Source of the DNA: JAAZVM01 sp041642635 | GTDB lineage: Bacteria > Patescibacteriota > Gracilibacteria > BD1-5 > UBA6164 | DNA: 49,198 nucleotides | Assembly (NCBI GenBank): GCA_041642635.1 | Contig: JBEPWB010000001.1 | Span: forward strand, 1-49,198 | Direction of reading: 5' to 3' | Part shown: one piece after another, positions 29,004-39,987 of the stretch | Numbering within the stretch: the first letter of the stretch is position 1 | Layout: every line of letters starts with the position of its first letter | Notes under the pieces: generated by a model | Told to the model about the DNA's origin: nothing | The model's database searches: none | Seen by the model: only the letters and a program-made list of their open reading frames with translations | Position numbers and translations under genes: made by a program

Positions 29004-30353
29004 TTAATTATTTTTAAAACATCTAACAGAAAAACCACGAGAACGTCAATTAAAGCTACTAGCATAAATATTATTAGAACTAAAATACATTTGATCTCAA
29101 TTACTTCAATTAGGTGTACTAGACCAATAACCTCAATAATTTCATCAACTAAAGTTACCAGTATTACTTTCACGTATTCATGAATAAGGTAATTTAAGAT
29201 CAACTTGCATACTTGCTCCATCTGATCACCATCAACCAGCTACTATAATATCTGCCCACTCATTTTTTGATGGCACATGATATCAACTAATACAAGGTCA
29301 TTGTCTTTGTTCATCTGTTCATAATCAACCATTATGTCACCATAAATTATCATCTTGGCTTTCTAACCAATCATCTAAACTAGAAAAATTACTATTCCAC
29401 ACAAATCAATAAGTATCATTATCTGCATTATAACTAGAATTTGGAATCTTAGTAGATTGTTGTGATGTATCTCAAGAAGGAAATCATTTATTTCTACCCC
29501 ATTGAAAATAATTTCAACTTGAAACTGTCCAATCTGTACTAGCTGTTGATGTTCATATGTTACATGAAGAAACAGTATATCAAGTTCAAGATCAAGCACA
29601 GACTATTATATCTTTTGTGTCACATCATGAATAAGTTGTAGATGCCACTTCTATATCTCATAAAGAAGTACAAATTGAATAAGGATTTATAACTTCTGAT
29701 TCATTATTTGAACCAATATTATTAATAGTTTCCTCAATTTTAACAACTAAATTACTTCATGAAGAAGTTGTAGAATTATCTTCTCTTGTAAATACTGGGA
29801 TATATTCTGTAGTATTGTTTTCTAAATCTATATCTGTTGCAGATTCTAATTGATGAACTGGGGTTTTTGTTGTTCATTCTAATAATGTTCAAACTGGGTC
29901 TCAAATAGTATATGCTTCTCTATTTTCATAATCCGCATATGTTTGTGGTATTATGTTATTATATGCTGTTTCTCAATTTTCTAGCATTGATACTAATTGG
30001 TATCTTGTTTGGTTTGAATTTGTAGTATATGTATAGTATTCATCATCACTTGGATCTTTTGCTTCACTTACTCTTAATTGATTAAGAACTCATGTTCCAG
30101 CATATCATTGATGAGTATATGTTGTTCATCAACTTCATACACTTATTGCTTCTGTCGGCATTGGAACAATTCATTCTCTTGCTTGTTCTATTTGTAATCC
30201 TGTTCTTATTTGTCACAAGTCACTTATTCTCTTACTATCTCTTGATTCTGATGAATATCATTGTAAAGAGATAAAAGCTATTGTTCACAAAATTGCCAAA
30301 ATAGTAATTACTACTATTAACTCTACTAGTGTAAAACCTTTATTGTTTTGCAT
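29004..30353 (-). CDS. Type IV pilin-like protein with Fib_succ_major-type C-terminal domain
   Basis: 449 residues. Class III signal MQNNKGFTLVELIVVITILAIL with cleavage before Phe and an intact Glu5. The next ~180 residues (SRDSKRISDLGQIRTGLQ, YTYTTNS, NIIPQTYADYENRE) match pilin-like gene 1. The C-terminal ~200 residues differ: QWGRNKGFPSGD, CISGYHVPSKNEWADI, YWSSTPNG and final SRGFSVRC are hallmarks of the Fibrobacter-succinogenes-major-paralogous domain, a C-type-lectin-like surface domain. So a shared pilin stalk carries different tip modules. Probably assembled with PilC; adhesive role inferred. Confidence 0.88.
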
Positions 30354-30394
30354 AATATAAAGGGGTTAAATTTTATTCTTTTGTGAGTTTACAA

Positions 30395-30432
30395 AAATAA
30401 ACTCTAGTAGAAAATTCTACTAGAGTTTATTT
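30395..30432. repeat. Long perfect hairpin upstream of pilin-like gene 2, repeated at 7689-7726
   Basis: AAATAAACTCTAGTAGAA pairs with TTCTACTAGAGTTTATTT around two bases (18-bp stem). The same hairpin, with about 25 nt of related sequence further upstream (ACTTGCAA...), precedes pilin-like gene 1. It can act as a terminator of upstream transcription or as a leader structure. Confidence 0.75.
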
Positions 30433-30534
30433 AACTGTTTTTTTAAATTTTTGCAAGTTTATTTTGTCTTTTTTGGCTTGACAAAGAGAGTATTTTATTT
30501 TTAGTTTAGTTATATTTTATTAAAATTATAATAT

Positions 30535-30804
30535 CTAAACTATAATCTTTTTTTCTTTTTTCCATATAATAAATCATCTAATTAATAGAAAAAAACTTAC
30601 TCAATTTGCAAATAAAAATCAATACTGTTGAGCTATTACTGCAACTATTGATGCTAACGCAACAGAACTTGCAGTAAGTAAAAATCAAAACTCATTCTTT
30701 TTTGTAAGTAAAATTGTACCTGTTATACCTAATACAAAACTAATATAGTCTAATCAGTAGTATTTTGAAAATCAAACAAAAATCTCATTGATTAAAAAGT
30801 CCAT
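30535..30804 (-). CDS. Small PnuC-like membrane protein
   Basis: 89 residues, three hydrophobic segments (ISFVLGITGTILLTKK, FLLTASSVALASIVAVIAQQYGFLF, GVSFFLLIRGFIIWKKE). The pattern L-G-I-x-G-x-x-L-L-x-K-K-x-x-x-G-F and the ending G-F-I-x-W-K-K are those of short PnuC/YgjV-like proteins. Full-length PnuC (nicotinamide riboside transporter, ~230 residues) is much longer, so this is a half-size relative. Transport of an NAD precursor would suit an auxotrophic episymbiont but is an inference. 31 nt before ftsE stop region; same strand. Confidence 0.65.
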
Positions 30805-30835
30805 TATAAATAATGTTTTAAAAATTAAATTTTTT

Positions 30836-31522
30836 CTACGTATTCAAATTATATACTCAATTCTCCACATCACTAATTATTTTTCTATCTTGAAAAGTAA
30901 TTACTCTTTTATTCATTGAATCTACAATTTTTGAATCATGAGTTGCCATAATTATAGTTTTTCACTCAGCGTTTAAATCTAGAAAAATATCCATAATTTC
31001 TTTTGCTGTTTCTGGATCTAGGTTTCAAGTTGGTTCATCTCATATAATCATTTTTGGATCGTGAACTAGGGCTCTTGCAATAGCTACTCTTTGTTTTTCT
31101 CATCAACTAAGCTCAAAAACAAATTTGTCTTTTTTAATTAGAAGTCATACTTTTTCAAGTGCTTCTGGTACTTTTTTTCTGATTAAATTATCGCTATAAC
31201 CGCAAACTTCCATAGCAAAAGCTACGTTTTCATATACCTTTTTTGATTCCAATAATTTATAATCTTGAAAAATAACTCAAATATCTCTTCTATAAGATAA
31301 AATAGTATCTTTTGTCATTCACTTATAAAGAGCTAAATTATTATCTAGAACTATTTCTCATCTTTCTGGGCGAAAATCTCAAATAAGTGATCTAATAAGT
31401 GAAGTTTTTCAGCTTCAAGAATGACCAATAATAAAAACAAATTCTCAAGTTTTTATTTCTACATCAATATCTTTTAAAATTACTTTATTTCTGAAAGAAA
31501 GGGTAAGATTATCTATTTTCAT
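30836..31522 (-). CDS. ftsE: ABC transporter ATPase FtsE
   Basis: 228 residues. Walker A GHSGSGKTS (two Gly as TGA), Q-loop VIFQDYKLL, signature LSGGEKQRVAIARAL, Walker B plus D-loop IIGDEPTGNLDP and H-loop ATHDS. The Y-R-R-D-I-G-V-[IV]-F-Q-D-[YF]-x-L-L segment is typical of FtsE, which with FtsX controls peptidoglycan hydrolases at division. No FtsX gene is adjacent; the gene downstream is the PnuC-like protein. LolD/MacB-type ATPases are an alternative. Confidence 0.88.
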
Positions 31523-31578
31523 TTTTACTTTTTTAAGTATTATTTATATTAAATCTATTCAAAAAATTATTTTTTGCA

Positions 31579-31619
31579 ATTAAAAAGATTGTTTTTATAA
31601 CAAAACAATCTTTTTAATT
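31579..31619. terminator. Terminator downstream of the Na+/H+ antiporter gene
   Basis: ATTAAAAAGATTGTTTT pairs with AAAACAATCTTTTTAAT around a short loop. On the minus strand it directly follows the antiporter stop and precedes ftsE. Confidence 0.8.
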
Positions 31620-31621
31620 TT

Positions 31622-33754
31622 TTATGAAAATTTTTTTACGTCACTAAACATTTCTGTTTCTATTTCTTCCATAAATTTTATATATAATTTTGGGGTAATT
31701 ATTTCTTTATTATATAAATCTTTTATAGTTTTTTCTTCTAGTTTTAGAAGTGATTTATTAATAAGTCTAGATTCAACAGCATTAATTGTTGCTCTATGTG
31801 AAGCAAATATCTTTATTCTTTTTTCGTCAGCTTGTTTATTAAAATTAGCATATAATTCAATAGTTTCGTCAAACATTTTTTGATCAAATCAAAGCTCTGT
31901 TTCTCATAGCAATCTCAATTCTTTTATAACTTTTCTAGTAATTATAACTCTTGTTCTATTTCTTATATAAGAATCTAATTCTGTTGATCTTTTTTTGTAA
32001 AATGAGAATACAAATCTTGAGAAAATATCATAATCATTTTCCATATTTGAAATTTTTCTCAATTGTTCATTGGATTTTTCTAGTCTTTCTATTTGTTTTT
32101 CTACTTTTCTAAGAATATATTTGAAATTTTTTTCATCAATTTCATTATAGAAAAATAATTCTTTCAAATATTGTTTTTCTATCCCAAGAGCATGAAGAGA
32201 AAGAGCTCTTTTTGTTAAAGCGTAAGAATCACATCATTTTGTGTTAAGAATATTTTTCATATTTGATACCGCCGTATTCAATTTTAAACTGTACTTTTCT
32301 TGTAATTCATCAAACTCTACTTGTGTTAAATATGCTTTTTTGAAAGATGTATTTAATTTTTGTAATATTTTTAAATTAGCAAGAATTTTCCCTTCTTCAT
32401 ATTCAAATTCTTCTAATTGGTGCAATTTATCTACTTTAAATTTTCTCATCAATGCTGGAATAGTTGTAGCTTTGATAAAAAGTGTAAACATTATACTTCA
32501 AATAGTTAGAACCATAATAAAATCTTTTATAGAAAAATCATAAGTCCAACCTACAGAATTTTGAAAAGCTAGTAACTGTTCATATCAAGCATCTCAAGGT
32601 CATGGAATAAGTAAAACCATCACAAGAGCGATTGCTCATCTAAGACTTCACCAAGATAGTAAAATCATCCAACTTTTTGGGATTTTTTCTTCTAAAGATA
32701 ATCAATTAATTATTCAAATAGGAATAAAAACAGCAAAAACTCTCGCTATCATTACAACAAATATTGCTGTTAAAATCGGTCAAATAAACAAAGTAAAATC
32801 TATTTCTAAATTTGATAAAATTAATCACATTAATATAAAAACAATAGAATTCGAAATAAAAGCAAAAAATTCCCAAAACTTTTGCATATGTATTTCTACT
32901 CTAGGAGTTATTTTATATCTTCAATAATTTCAAATAATTAAAGATGCTACAACTGTTGATATAACTGCTGAAATAGGTAAAAAAGGTATAAAATGAGTTA
33001 ATAATTCTGCTAATATAAAAGTAATGTGAGCAAGCAACATAGTCAAAACTATTTCTACTTCTTCATTATTTTTTATGTATCAAACCACTTTACTAAAAAG
33101 TATTCACATAAATCCACCAAATAAGAATCATCAAAAAACCATTGATAAAAAGCTAAAACTTCAACTCAAAAAAGTTCAAGAATTAATAATTCATCATTCT
33201 AAAATAAGTCATAAAATTACAAAAAAAAGAGCAACAGAAGTTCAGTCATTAAAAAGACTTTCTCACTCAAATAATATTGTAAGTCTTCTTGGCGCTCAAA
33301 GTGATTTGAATATTGATAAAACAGCAACTGGATCCGTTGAGGAAATTAAAGTTCAAAAAAGCAAACAGACCAAAAACGGTATTTCTAAACCAAAAAATGG
33401 AAAAATAAAATACAAAGAAGTCGAAACAATAATAGCTGAAATAAGTAATCAAAAAACCGCTAATCAGGTTATTGTTTTCCAGTTTGTTATTAACTGGCGA
33501 TAATTAATATTATAAGCAGCTTCAAAAAGTAAAACTGGTAAAAAAACAAAAAACAATAAATCAGGAGTTAATTTAAATTCTCCTATAAATGAAAAAATAC
33601 CTATTTGAGAAATAGGTACCAAAATAATCCCCACCAAAACTAATAAAACTGTGTAAGGGAAATTTATTTTTTTACTAAGTATATAAGAAAAAGAACATAT
33701 AATTAACAATGATAAAACTGATAAAGTTTGCATCATAAAACTGGCTTCTTCCAT
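31622..33754 (-). CDS. Na+/H+ antiporter, CPA1 family (NhaP-like) with long cytosolic domain
   Basis: 710 residues. About 12 transmembrane helices in the first ~420 residues, containing FLPVLLFEAAYNI, GTLISSTDPVAVLSIFK (the ST/TDP ion-binding region) and GESLFNDGTSVALFF (the N-D ion-binding motif of electroneutral CPA1 exchangers). The remaining ~290 residues are soluble and helical (KQIERLEKSNEQLRKI and similar), as in NhaP/NHE-type regulators. Exchanges Na+ or K+ for H+ across the inner membrane. Starts at ATG 33754. Confidence 0.93.
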
Positions 33755-33805
33755 AATATTTTAAATATATTTGTTAAAAATAGAAAAAAAGTCTAAAATT
33801 TTTTT

Positions 33806-35299
33806 TTAATTATGCAAATTTTTTTTATAAATTTGTTTGAACTCAATAAATAAATATGATCAAAAAAATAAAAAGATCAAAAATCAATAAACAAAAAAAT
33901 CAAAATAAAGAGAATAACTATAGTTTTTTAAAATAAAAAATCATACTGATCAAATTAATGATGAAAATATAATTACTCTAAAAATAAATAAATACGGTAA
34001 TCTAAAATCTACTATTTTTTTAGTATAATAAAATCATAATATAAATAAAAATATTTGTGACATAAGAGTAGTAATTCAAGCACCGATAAAACTATATTTT
34101 GGTATCAAAATAATATTTCAAACAATATTAAATATTGTAATAATTATATTTATTTTTAATAATTTTGACTGATTTTCTGAAGCTACAAGACTATAAATAA
34201 AAACAAGAGATATAAAATAGAACAGAATAACCGACATAACCACCAAGAAAGCATCACTTGAATTAAAAAGTGTATCAGTTACCAAATAATCATTATTTGC
34301 AATAATCAAAATAATATATTCTCTAAATAGTATTCACATTACAAAAACAACACTCGCAAAAGCGAATAAAACCTTAAAAGAAATATCTAGTAATTTTTTT
34401 AATCAATCTTTATTTTTTTCTTTGAATCATTTTGTCAAACTAGGCAATATAGAAGTCATATAAAATCAACCCAAAACCATAATTACTTCAACGATTTTCA
34501 TCGGCAAACTATAAAGTGCAATACTTACATCTCAAACTTCTGGTCACTCTATAATTGATAATAAAATCACATCAACTTTAAAATAAACAACCGATAAAAA
34601 TAATGCAATTCAGTATGGAAGAGAAATTCTGAATAAATGTTTAATATATTTCCAATCAAATCAAAATCAAAATTTTACAATTTTTCTAGCATAAAAATAA
34701 TTCATCAAAGTATTTACTGTAACGCTAATAACTCACGCAAACATTATGTACAAAAAAGGCGTAAAATATTCACTATTATCAATAAATTCTTTTGGATATA
34801 AAAAATATGCAATTCACGAGATTAATCAAAGATTTAAAATTTTTCAAAAAATTAAACTAACAGCAGAAAATTCTACCTTCATATTTGCCTGCATCAAAGC
34901 TAGTATTGAAGAATTTAATAATTGTAGAATCGTAAAAATTGAAGCTATAAAGATTGATAAAAGAGCCAATAAAGAGTTATAACCTGGAATAAAAAATGCT
35001 ATTCAAACGGCCAAAAATAATATTAAAATTCACAAAATAAATCTGAGTGTCATAATATTTCAAACAATTTTTTTGGAATTTTCAGGATTATTACTTATTT
35101 CCCTAATTCAAATAGCATAAAGTCACAAATCAGCCAAAAAGACAAAAATTCAAATATAATTATAAATTTTTGTATAAAGTCCGTATAATTCAACTGATAA
35201 ATAGTTAGTCAGTACACTTATCAAAAAAATAGCCACAACCGCAGTTACAACCTTTGAAAAAATTTGAGAAATAGTGTTAGAGGCTATTTTTTTATACAC
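33806..35299 (-). CDS. Flippase of the polysaccharide biosynthesis (Wzx/MATE-like) family
   Basis: 497 residues, GTG start at 35299. About 12-14 hydrophobic helices across the whole length. N-terminal KKIASNTISQIFSKVVTAVVAI and the early G-L-Y-x-K-[IF]-x-[NT]-Y segment are typical of Wzx/RfbX-type lipid-linked oligosaccharide flippases. It has no glycosyltransferase neighbours here. Could move teichoic acid or capsule units or another lipid-linked sugar. Many TGA glycines. Confidence 0.85.
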
Positions 35300-35437
35300 T
35301 TTTTATTAAACTTAAAAATTATTTATTTTCAGTGTAATTTATTTTTTTGCTTTGTAAAGCAAAATAAAATAAAAATCTTTACAAATCAAGACTAAAATAT
35401 AAAATAAAAACATATAATATTAATTTGAAGAAAATTT
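35300..35437. other. Divergent spacer with small hairpin
   Basis: 138 nt between the flippase start and the TPR gene. Contains TTTTGCTTTGTAAAGCAAAA (35353-35372 region), a short perfect hairpin, plus A/T-rich sequence that must hold both promoters. No frame seen. Confidence 0.4.
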
Positions 35438-36982
35438 ATGAAAATAAAAATTTTATGAACAATAATAAGTATAATTTTAATTATTTGAATTTGAGCTATT
35501 TTTGCTTCAAACTATTCTGAAAATGAAGAAGAGATTACTTATGAAGAAGATTATTTAGAAAACTTAGAACAAGATTTAGAAGAAACAAAAAATAATACTA
35601 GCTGAGCAAACCAAAGAATGGAAGACCTTAGAAAAAAAATAGAATTAAAATGACTTATAACAAGATGAGATTTATATTTTACAAACAAAGAATACACAAC
35701 TGCACTAACTCAATATTTGCAAGTTTATAGAAAAGTACCGTGAGATAGAGAAGTAAATCTGAAAATTTGAAATATTTATTATAGTTTGTGAAATTACAAT
35801 AGAGCTTATGATTTTTTTGAGAATATAAAAGATTATGGGCAATTAGACAAAAAAAAGGCAATTTATAGTTTTGTAAATTCTAAAAACTTAACTTCTAGTT
35901 GAACAAATCAAGAAATAAATGAAGAAATTGATAGTTTTGATTTTAATAATCAAGAAAATTTTTATCTAAAAAACTCTATAACTTGTGTGAATGATTTTTC
36001 TCTATGCAGAAAAAAATATCAAGATTTTTTTAATGAAGTTGAGCAAAAAAATAATGAAAACGAAGAAAAAATAGAATATATTAGTGAACTACAAACAATA
36101 AAAAACGCTTTTGATAATTATAATAATTTTCAAATTGATGAATTGAATTATAAAGCAGCTTTGATTTCATGAGCATATTATTCTAATTGATTTTATAAAA
36201 TATCACTAGAAACTGCAAAAAATATTTTAGAAGAAAATCCAGAATATAAACCATTATTAAAAATTGCGGCAAAAAGTTCTTATGAATTATGAAATTATAT
36301 TGAATCTAGAGATTTTGTAATCAGATATAACAAACTAGAACAAAAAGATCCAGAAATGAGCTATTTTGCATGAAGAATTTATGAAAAACTTAATGAAAAT
36401 GTTTTGAGTGTAATAAATTTTAGTAAAGCAATAAATATTGGATACCCTGATATAGCTGATATAAAAAGAAGACTGATTTTTATATATTTTGATATGCAAG
36501 ATAACGAAAAAATGCTAAAAACATTTAGAGAACTTATCGAGCTAGAAAGTGATGAATTGAATATTAGAGATTATAACTTGGCAGTTTATTATCATATTTT
36601 GAATGATGATTTAGAAAATGCTACAAAAATTAGTGAAATTTGAAAAGAAAAATTTCCAGAATCAGAATTATTTTACGGATACCAAACTTGGATAATTTTA
36701 CAAAATGAAGAAATTAATCAAATTCAAGAAAGGATAATAAAAACAAATATTGAAAAAGCAAAAAACATAAATTCAGAAAATCCAATGATAGCTATGGTAG
36801 AATGAATTTATGAATCAAAAAATCAAAATTATGAAGATGCTTTAGGTGATTTTAGAAAAGCAATTCAATATGATTCTAATAAAGAATATAACGAAACAAT
36901 AGAGTTTTGGATAGAAAGAACAATGAAAGAAATGAATAATAAAAGAAAAGAAGAACAAAATGAAAATAATAATAACAACTAA
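35438..36982 (+). CDS. Membrane-anchored TPR-repeat protein
   Basis: 514 residues. One N-terminal transmembrane or signal-anchor helix (ILGTIISIILIIGIGAIFA), then an acidic linker and tetratricopeptide-like repeats over about 70-500 (for example GDLYFTNKEYTTALTQYLQVY, IGNIYYSLGNYNRAYDFFENI, FAGRIYEKLNENVLSVINFSKAI). Ends in a Lys/Glu/Asn-rich tail. Probably exposed outside the membrane as a protein-interaction scaffold. The next gene starts 3 nt after its stop, so they form an operon. Confidence 0.8.
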
Positions 36983-36985
36983 AAT

Positions 36986-37543
36986 ATGAGCTTAGAAAAA
37001 GTAAATAATTTTGAAAAAGGTAGTGAAAAGAGTAAAATTTTACTTGAGGAATTATCTAATGAAATATCAAAAAAATATTGAATTGAAAAGCAAGAAACAC
37101 AAAAGTTAATAAAATTAGATACTTCAAAATGAATAGATTCTCTTAAAAATGAATTAAGGGAATCTTGAAATATTTATTTTGAAAACTTAAAAGCAAACGA
37201 ACAAGAAAAATTATTTTTAATTTTAAAATGAGCTCAAGAAAGTATTGAACAGCAAACTCACATTGAAGTTTTGACTCTTAAAGAAGATATAGAACAAAAT
37301 ATAGATGTTAACAAAATAAAAAATAACATAGAAGATTTTTTACCAGAAAAATTATTACAAACAGCAAAAAATCCAAAATTGCCACATGAACATATTTTGT
37401 GATTTACTCTTTGAACTGCTAATACTTTGGTAGCTTGAATTGATTGACTTTATCAAGTTTGAAAATGAATTATTCAGTCTCCATATCATATTTATCTAAT
37501 TATAAAATGAGAAGCTGAATTAAAAAGTTCAAAAAACATATAA
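36986..37543 (+). CDS. Hypothetical protein in operon with the TPR protein
   Basis: 185 residues, not recognised. First ~130 residues are charged and helical (KSKILLEELSNEISKKYGIEKQETQKL). Residues about 140-175 are more hydrophobic and Gly-rich (ILGFTLGTANTLVAGIDGLYQVGKG), perhaps a membrane-interacting hairpin, then SPYHIYLIIKGEAEL. Three nucleotides after the TPR gene; likely a partner of that protein. Confidence 0.65.
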
Positions 37544-37577
37544 AAAAAGCTAGAATTTTAAAATTCTAGTTTTTTTT
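37543..37577. terminator. Bidirectional terminator that encodes the hydrolase C-terminus
   Basis: CTAGAATTTT pairs with AAAATTCTAG with A/T runs on both sides. The minus-strand hydrolase stop (37550-37552) and its last residues lie inside the hairpin. Confidence 0.85.
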
Positions 37578-38194
37578 ATTTTTTCTAATAATTCAGGAAA
37601 ATTTTTATTAAAAATAAAATGTCAGTAATTATTTAATTCTATAAATTCTGAATCTATAAAATTTTTTTTATATTCATAAAAATCCTCTATATCTACTATT
37701 TCATCATCAATACTATGAAAAAAAATAATTTTATTTTGCATATGTTCTAAATTTTGTAACATAGTTTTATCAACACAAAAACTCCCTAAAACTTCGGATT
37801 CTGAATCATTTAGTGGTGTTGCAATCAAAAATATTTTTTTTATATTTTTTATTTTATTAGGATTTTCACAAAAATATTTTATCAAAAAAATAGCTCCTAA
37901 ACTATGACCAATCAAAACTAAATTATCTCACAAAAAATTAATGGTTTTCTCATAAGCAGTTTTCCAAATCTCATAATCTGCACAATCAGACATAGGTTTT
38001 TGCATTTTTATAAAATCAAAATCTGAAAAAATTTTTTCCTCTAAATCATCTTTCCAATTAGAAGATTTTTCTGTAAAAGGATTAAAATCATAATTATTTT
38101 TATAAAAATTTCTTTTTTGCTCCAAAAAATTTTTGCTAGATAAATTTTCTAAAGCTTCTCAACCTCAAATAAATAATATTTGTTTTTTACTCAT
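37550..38194 (-). CDS. Alpha/beta hydrolase, RBBP9/YdeN-like
   Basis: 214 residues. Starts KKQILFIGGGEAL; nucleophile elbow LIGHSLGAIFLIKYF about residue 95 (G-H-S-L-G), then KIFLIATPLN, and FFHSIDDEIVD with the acid Asp; a C-terminal NNYGHF gives the His. This is the compact Ser hydrolase outline of the RBBP9/YdeN family. Substrate unknown. Its ATG overlaps the yggS stop by 8 nt, so the two are translationally coupled. Confidence 0.82.
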
Positions 38195-38819
38195 AAATTT
38201 TTGATCAAATTCTAATAATATCTATTTCATTTTTTATTGCTTCTTTATAATCTAACGAAGTTCAAGCTGAAATAAGTCAATTTGGTAAATATTTATTTCT
38301 TAACTCTTTTAGTAAATCAAATTCTTTTTGTTTTTCTTCATCAGTAAATTCAGATTTTCCAATTGCAGAAAAACCAATCAAACTTACATTTTCCATATCT
38401 CAAATTAATTCCAAAAATTTTGGAATTTCTTCAATTTTAATTCATCAATCTTTTTGTTCATCAATATTAATTTGCAAAAAAATCTGAACCCAATTTCAAG
38501 ACTTTGAACAAATTTCTTCCATTTTTAAAATTTGTTTTACATCATCAACACTATGAACAAAAGAACAATGTTTTAAAATATACTTAATTTCCTTTGTTTG
38601 AATATTTCAAATAAAATGAGTTATTTCCCTGTCTAAATTTTTTTCTTTTAAAGAATTAACTCTATTTTCTCAAAATCAAACAACCAAATCTCTATTATCT
38701 TCACGAGAAAAATAATCAATAATTTCATTAGTTTTTTCTACATCGTGATATTTAGTAATTACCAAAATTTTTGATTTTTGATTTTTGAACTCTTCTAATA
38801 GTGGTGAATTGATTTTCAT
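38187..38819 (-). CDS. yggS: PLP homeostasis protein YggS/PROSC
   Basis: 210 residues. The Lys of ILVITKYHDVE is the PLP Schiff-base residue. Then VVGFGENRVNSLKEK, THFIGNIQTKEIKYIL, FLQINIDEQKDGGI, LIGFSAIGKSE, and ISAGTSLDYKEAI with IIRIGSKIY at the end, all standard YggS motifs. Binds PLP as a single-domain fold and buffers it. Overlaps the hydrolase gene. Confidence 0.95.
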
Positions 38820-38902
38820 TATTTTTTATTTAAATTTTATTTGTATACATTTTTTTAACATTAATGTTAAAAAATATAAAAAATGTTAAAACTATGTAAA
38901 AA

Positions 38903-39559
38903 CTAATACATTAATTTATTTCAGTGATTTTTTAACCATTTTTCATTAATTTTATAACTTCCAGGATACATTGAACTACTTAATTCCTGTACGTAATCCC
39001 AGAATTTTTTTGAATGATCCATGTATTTCAGATGAGCTAATTCATGGATAATCACATAATCAACAGATTTTATAGGAGCCATAATTAATCTATAAGTAAA
39101 ATTTAGATTTTTTTTGTTAGTACAACTTCCCCATCTAGTTTTTGCACTTGTGATTTTTACAATATTATAATCAAGATTGTTTTTTGTGGCTATTTCCTTA
39201 ACTCTTGGAACAATATATTTTTTTGCTTCTGCCTTATAAAATTCTATTAATTTTTCTTGTACAAATTTTTTATGTTTTTTATGCAAGTAAAATTTCATTC
39301 CATCATAATAAATTTTTTCACTTTTATCATCAAAAACAAGCTCATATTCTTCTCCAAAAAAATAAAATTTTTCTCATTCTCTAAATTCTTTTATTTTTTC
39401 AATTGCTTCTATTTTTTTATCAGATATCCAATCTTTGTTTTTTTCTATAAAGTCTTGAATAGTTTTTTTACTAGCAAAAAGTGGTGATTTTACAATTAAT
39501 TCACCAGTTTCATCTATTTTTAAAGTTATTTTTTTTCCTAAAGATTTAATTATTTTCAT
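38903..39559 (-). CDS. YgjP-like (DUF45) zinc metallopeptidase
   Basis: 218 residues. C-terminal half has RWGSC, then YVIIHELAHLKYMDHSKKFW: HExxH plus a further His (H-x5-F-W), the YgjP/WLM/SprT-like gluzincin pattern. N-terminal half is a beta-rich domain. In code 25 the frame runs past TGA (38921-38923) to TAG, adding GNKLMY. Substrate unknown. 3 nt from the IMPACT-family gene upstream, so one operon. Confidence 0.9.
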
Positions 39560-39562
39560 AAA

Positions 39563-39964
39563 TTATATTTCATTTAAAATTATTTTTGTAGAATCAATCA
39601 CATTTTTGAATCTATCAGCTTGAAGTTTTACTCATCAAAAATATCTAGTAACTACGACTATAACATCAACAATATTTTCTCTTTGTAATTCTCTAAGAAT
39701 ACACATTCACGCGCCAGTTTCTCAATCATCATTTTTTGATTCCAAAATTGATCAATTTTCTAGTTTTATTCTATAAGCAAAAGTATTATGAGTAGATTTT
39801 CTAAAATATTTATCAGTTAATAATTCTTTTATAAAATCATCTGTTGCTTCTTTAGATTTAACAAATCAAGCAACAACAGTGTATTTACTTTTTCTATCAA
39901 CTACAATATTTTTAAGAATTTTTCTCCTGTATTTTGGAGTTCTAGCTCAAAAATCAAAAGACAT
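39563..39964 (-). CDS. IMPACT/YigZ (UPF0029) family protein
   Basis: 133 residues. N-terminal UPF0029 domain only: KSKYTVVAGFVKS, STHNTFAYRI, NDDGETGAGMCILRELQRE, and VVVTRYFGGVKLQADR (compare TRYFGGIKLG in YigZ). E. coli YigZ (~205 residues) has a second C-terminal domain, so this is a single-domain form. The family is thought to affect translation under stress; bacterial role unclear. Four of the invariant glycines are TGA. Confidence 0.88.
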
Positions 39965-39987
39965 TTTTTCTCACATTTATATATTTT

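Noticed and set aside
33075..33503. 142-residue plus-strand frame within the antiporter
   Set aside because: It lies antisense to the conserved STDPVAV and GESLFNDGTSVAL region of the minus-strand Na+/H+ antiporter and is an A/T-rich shadow.
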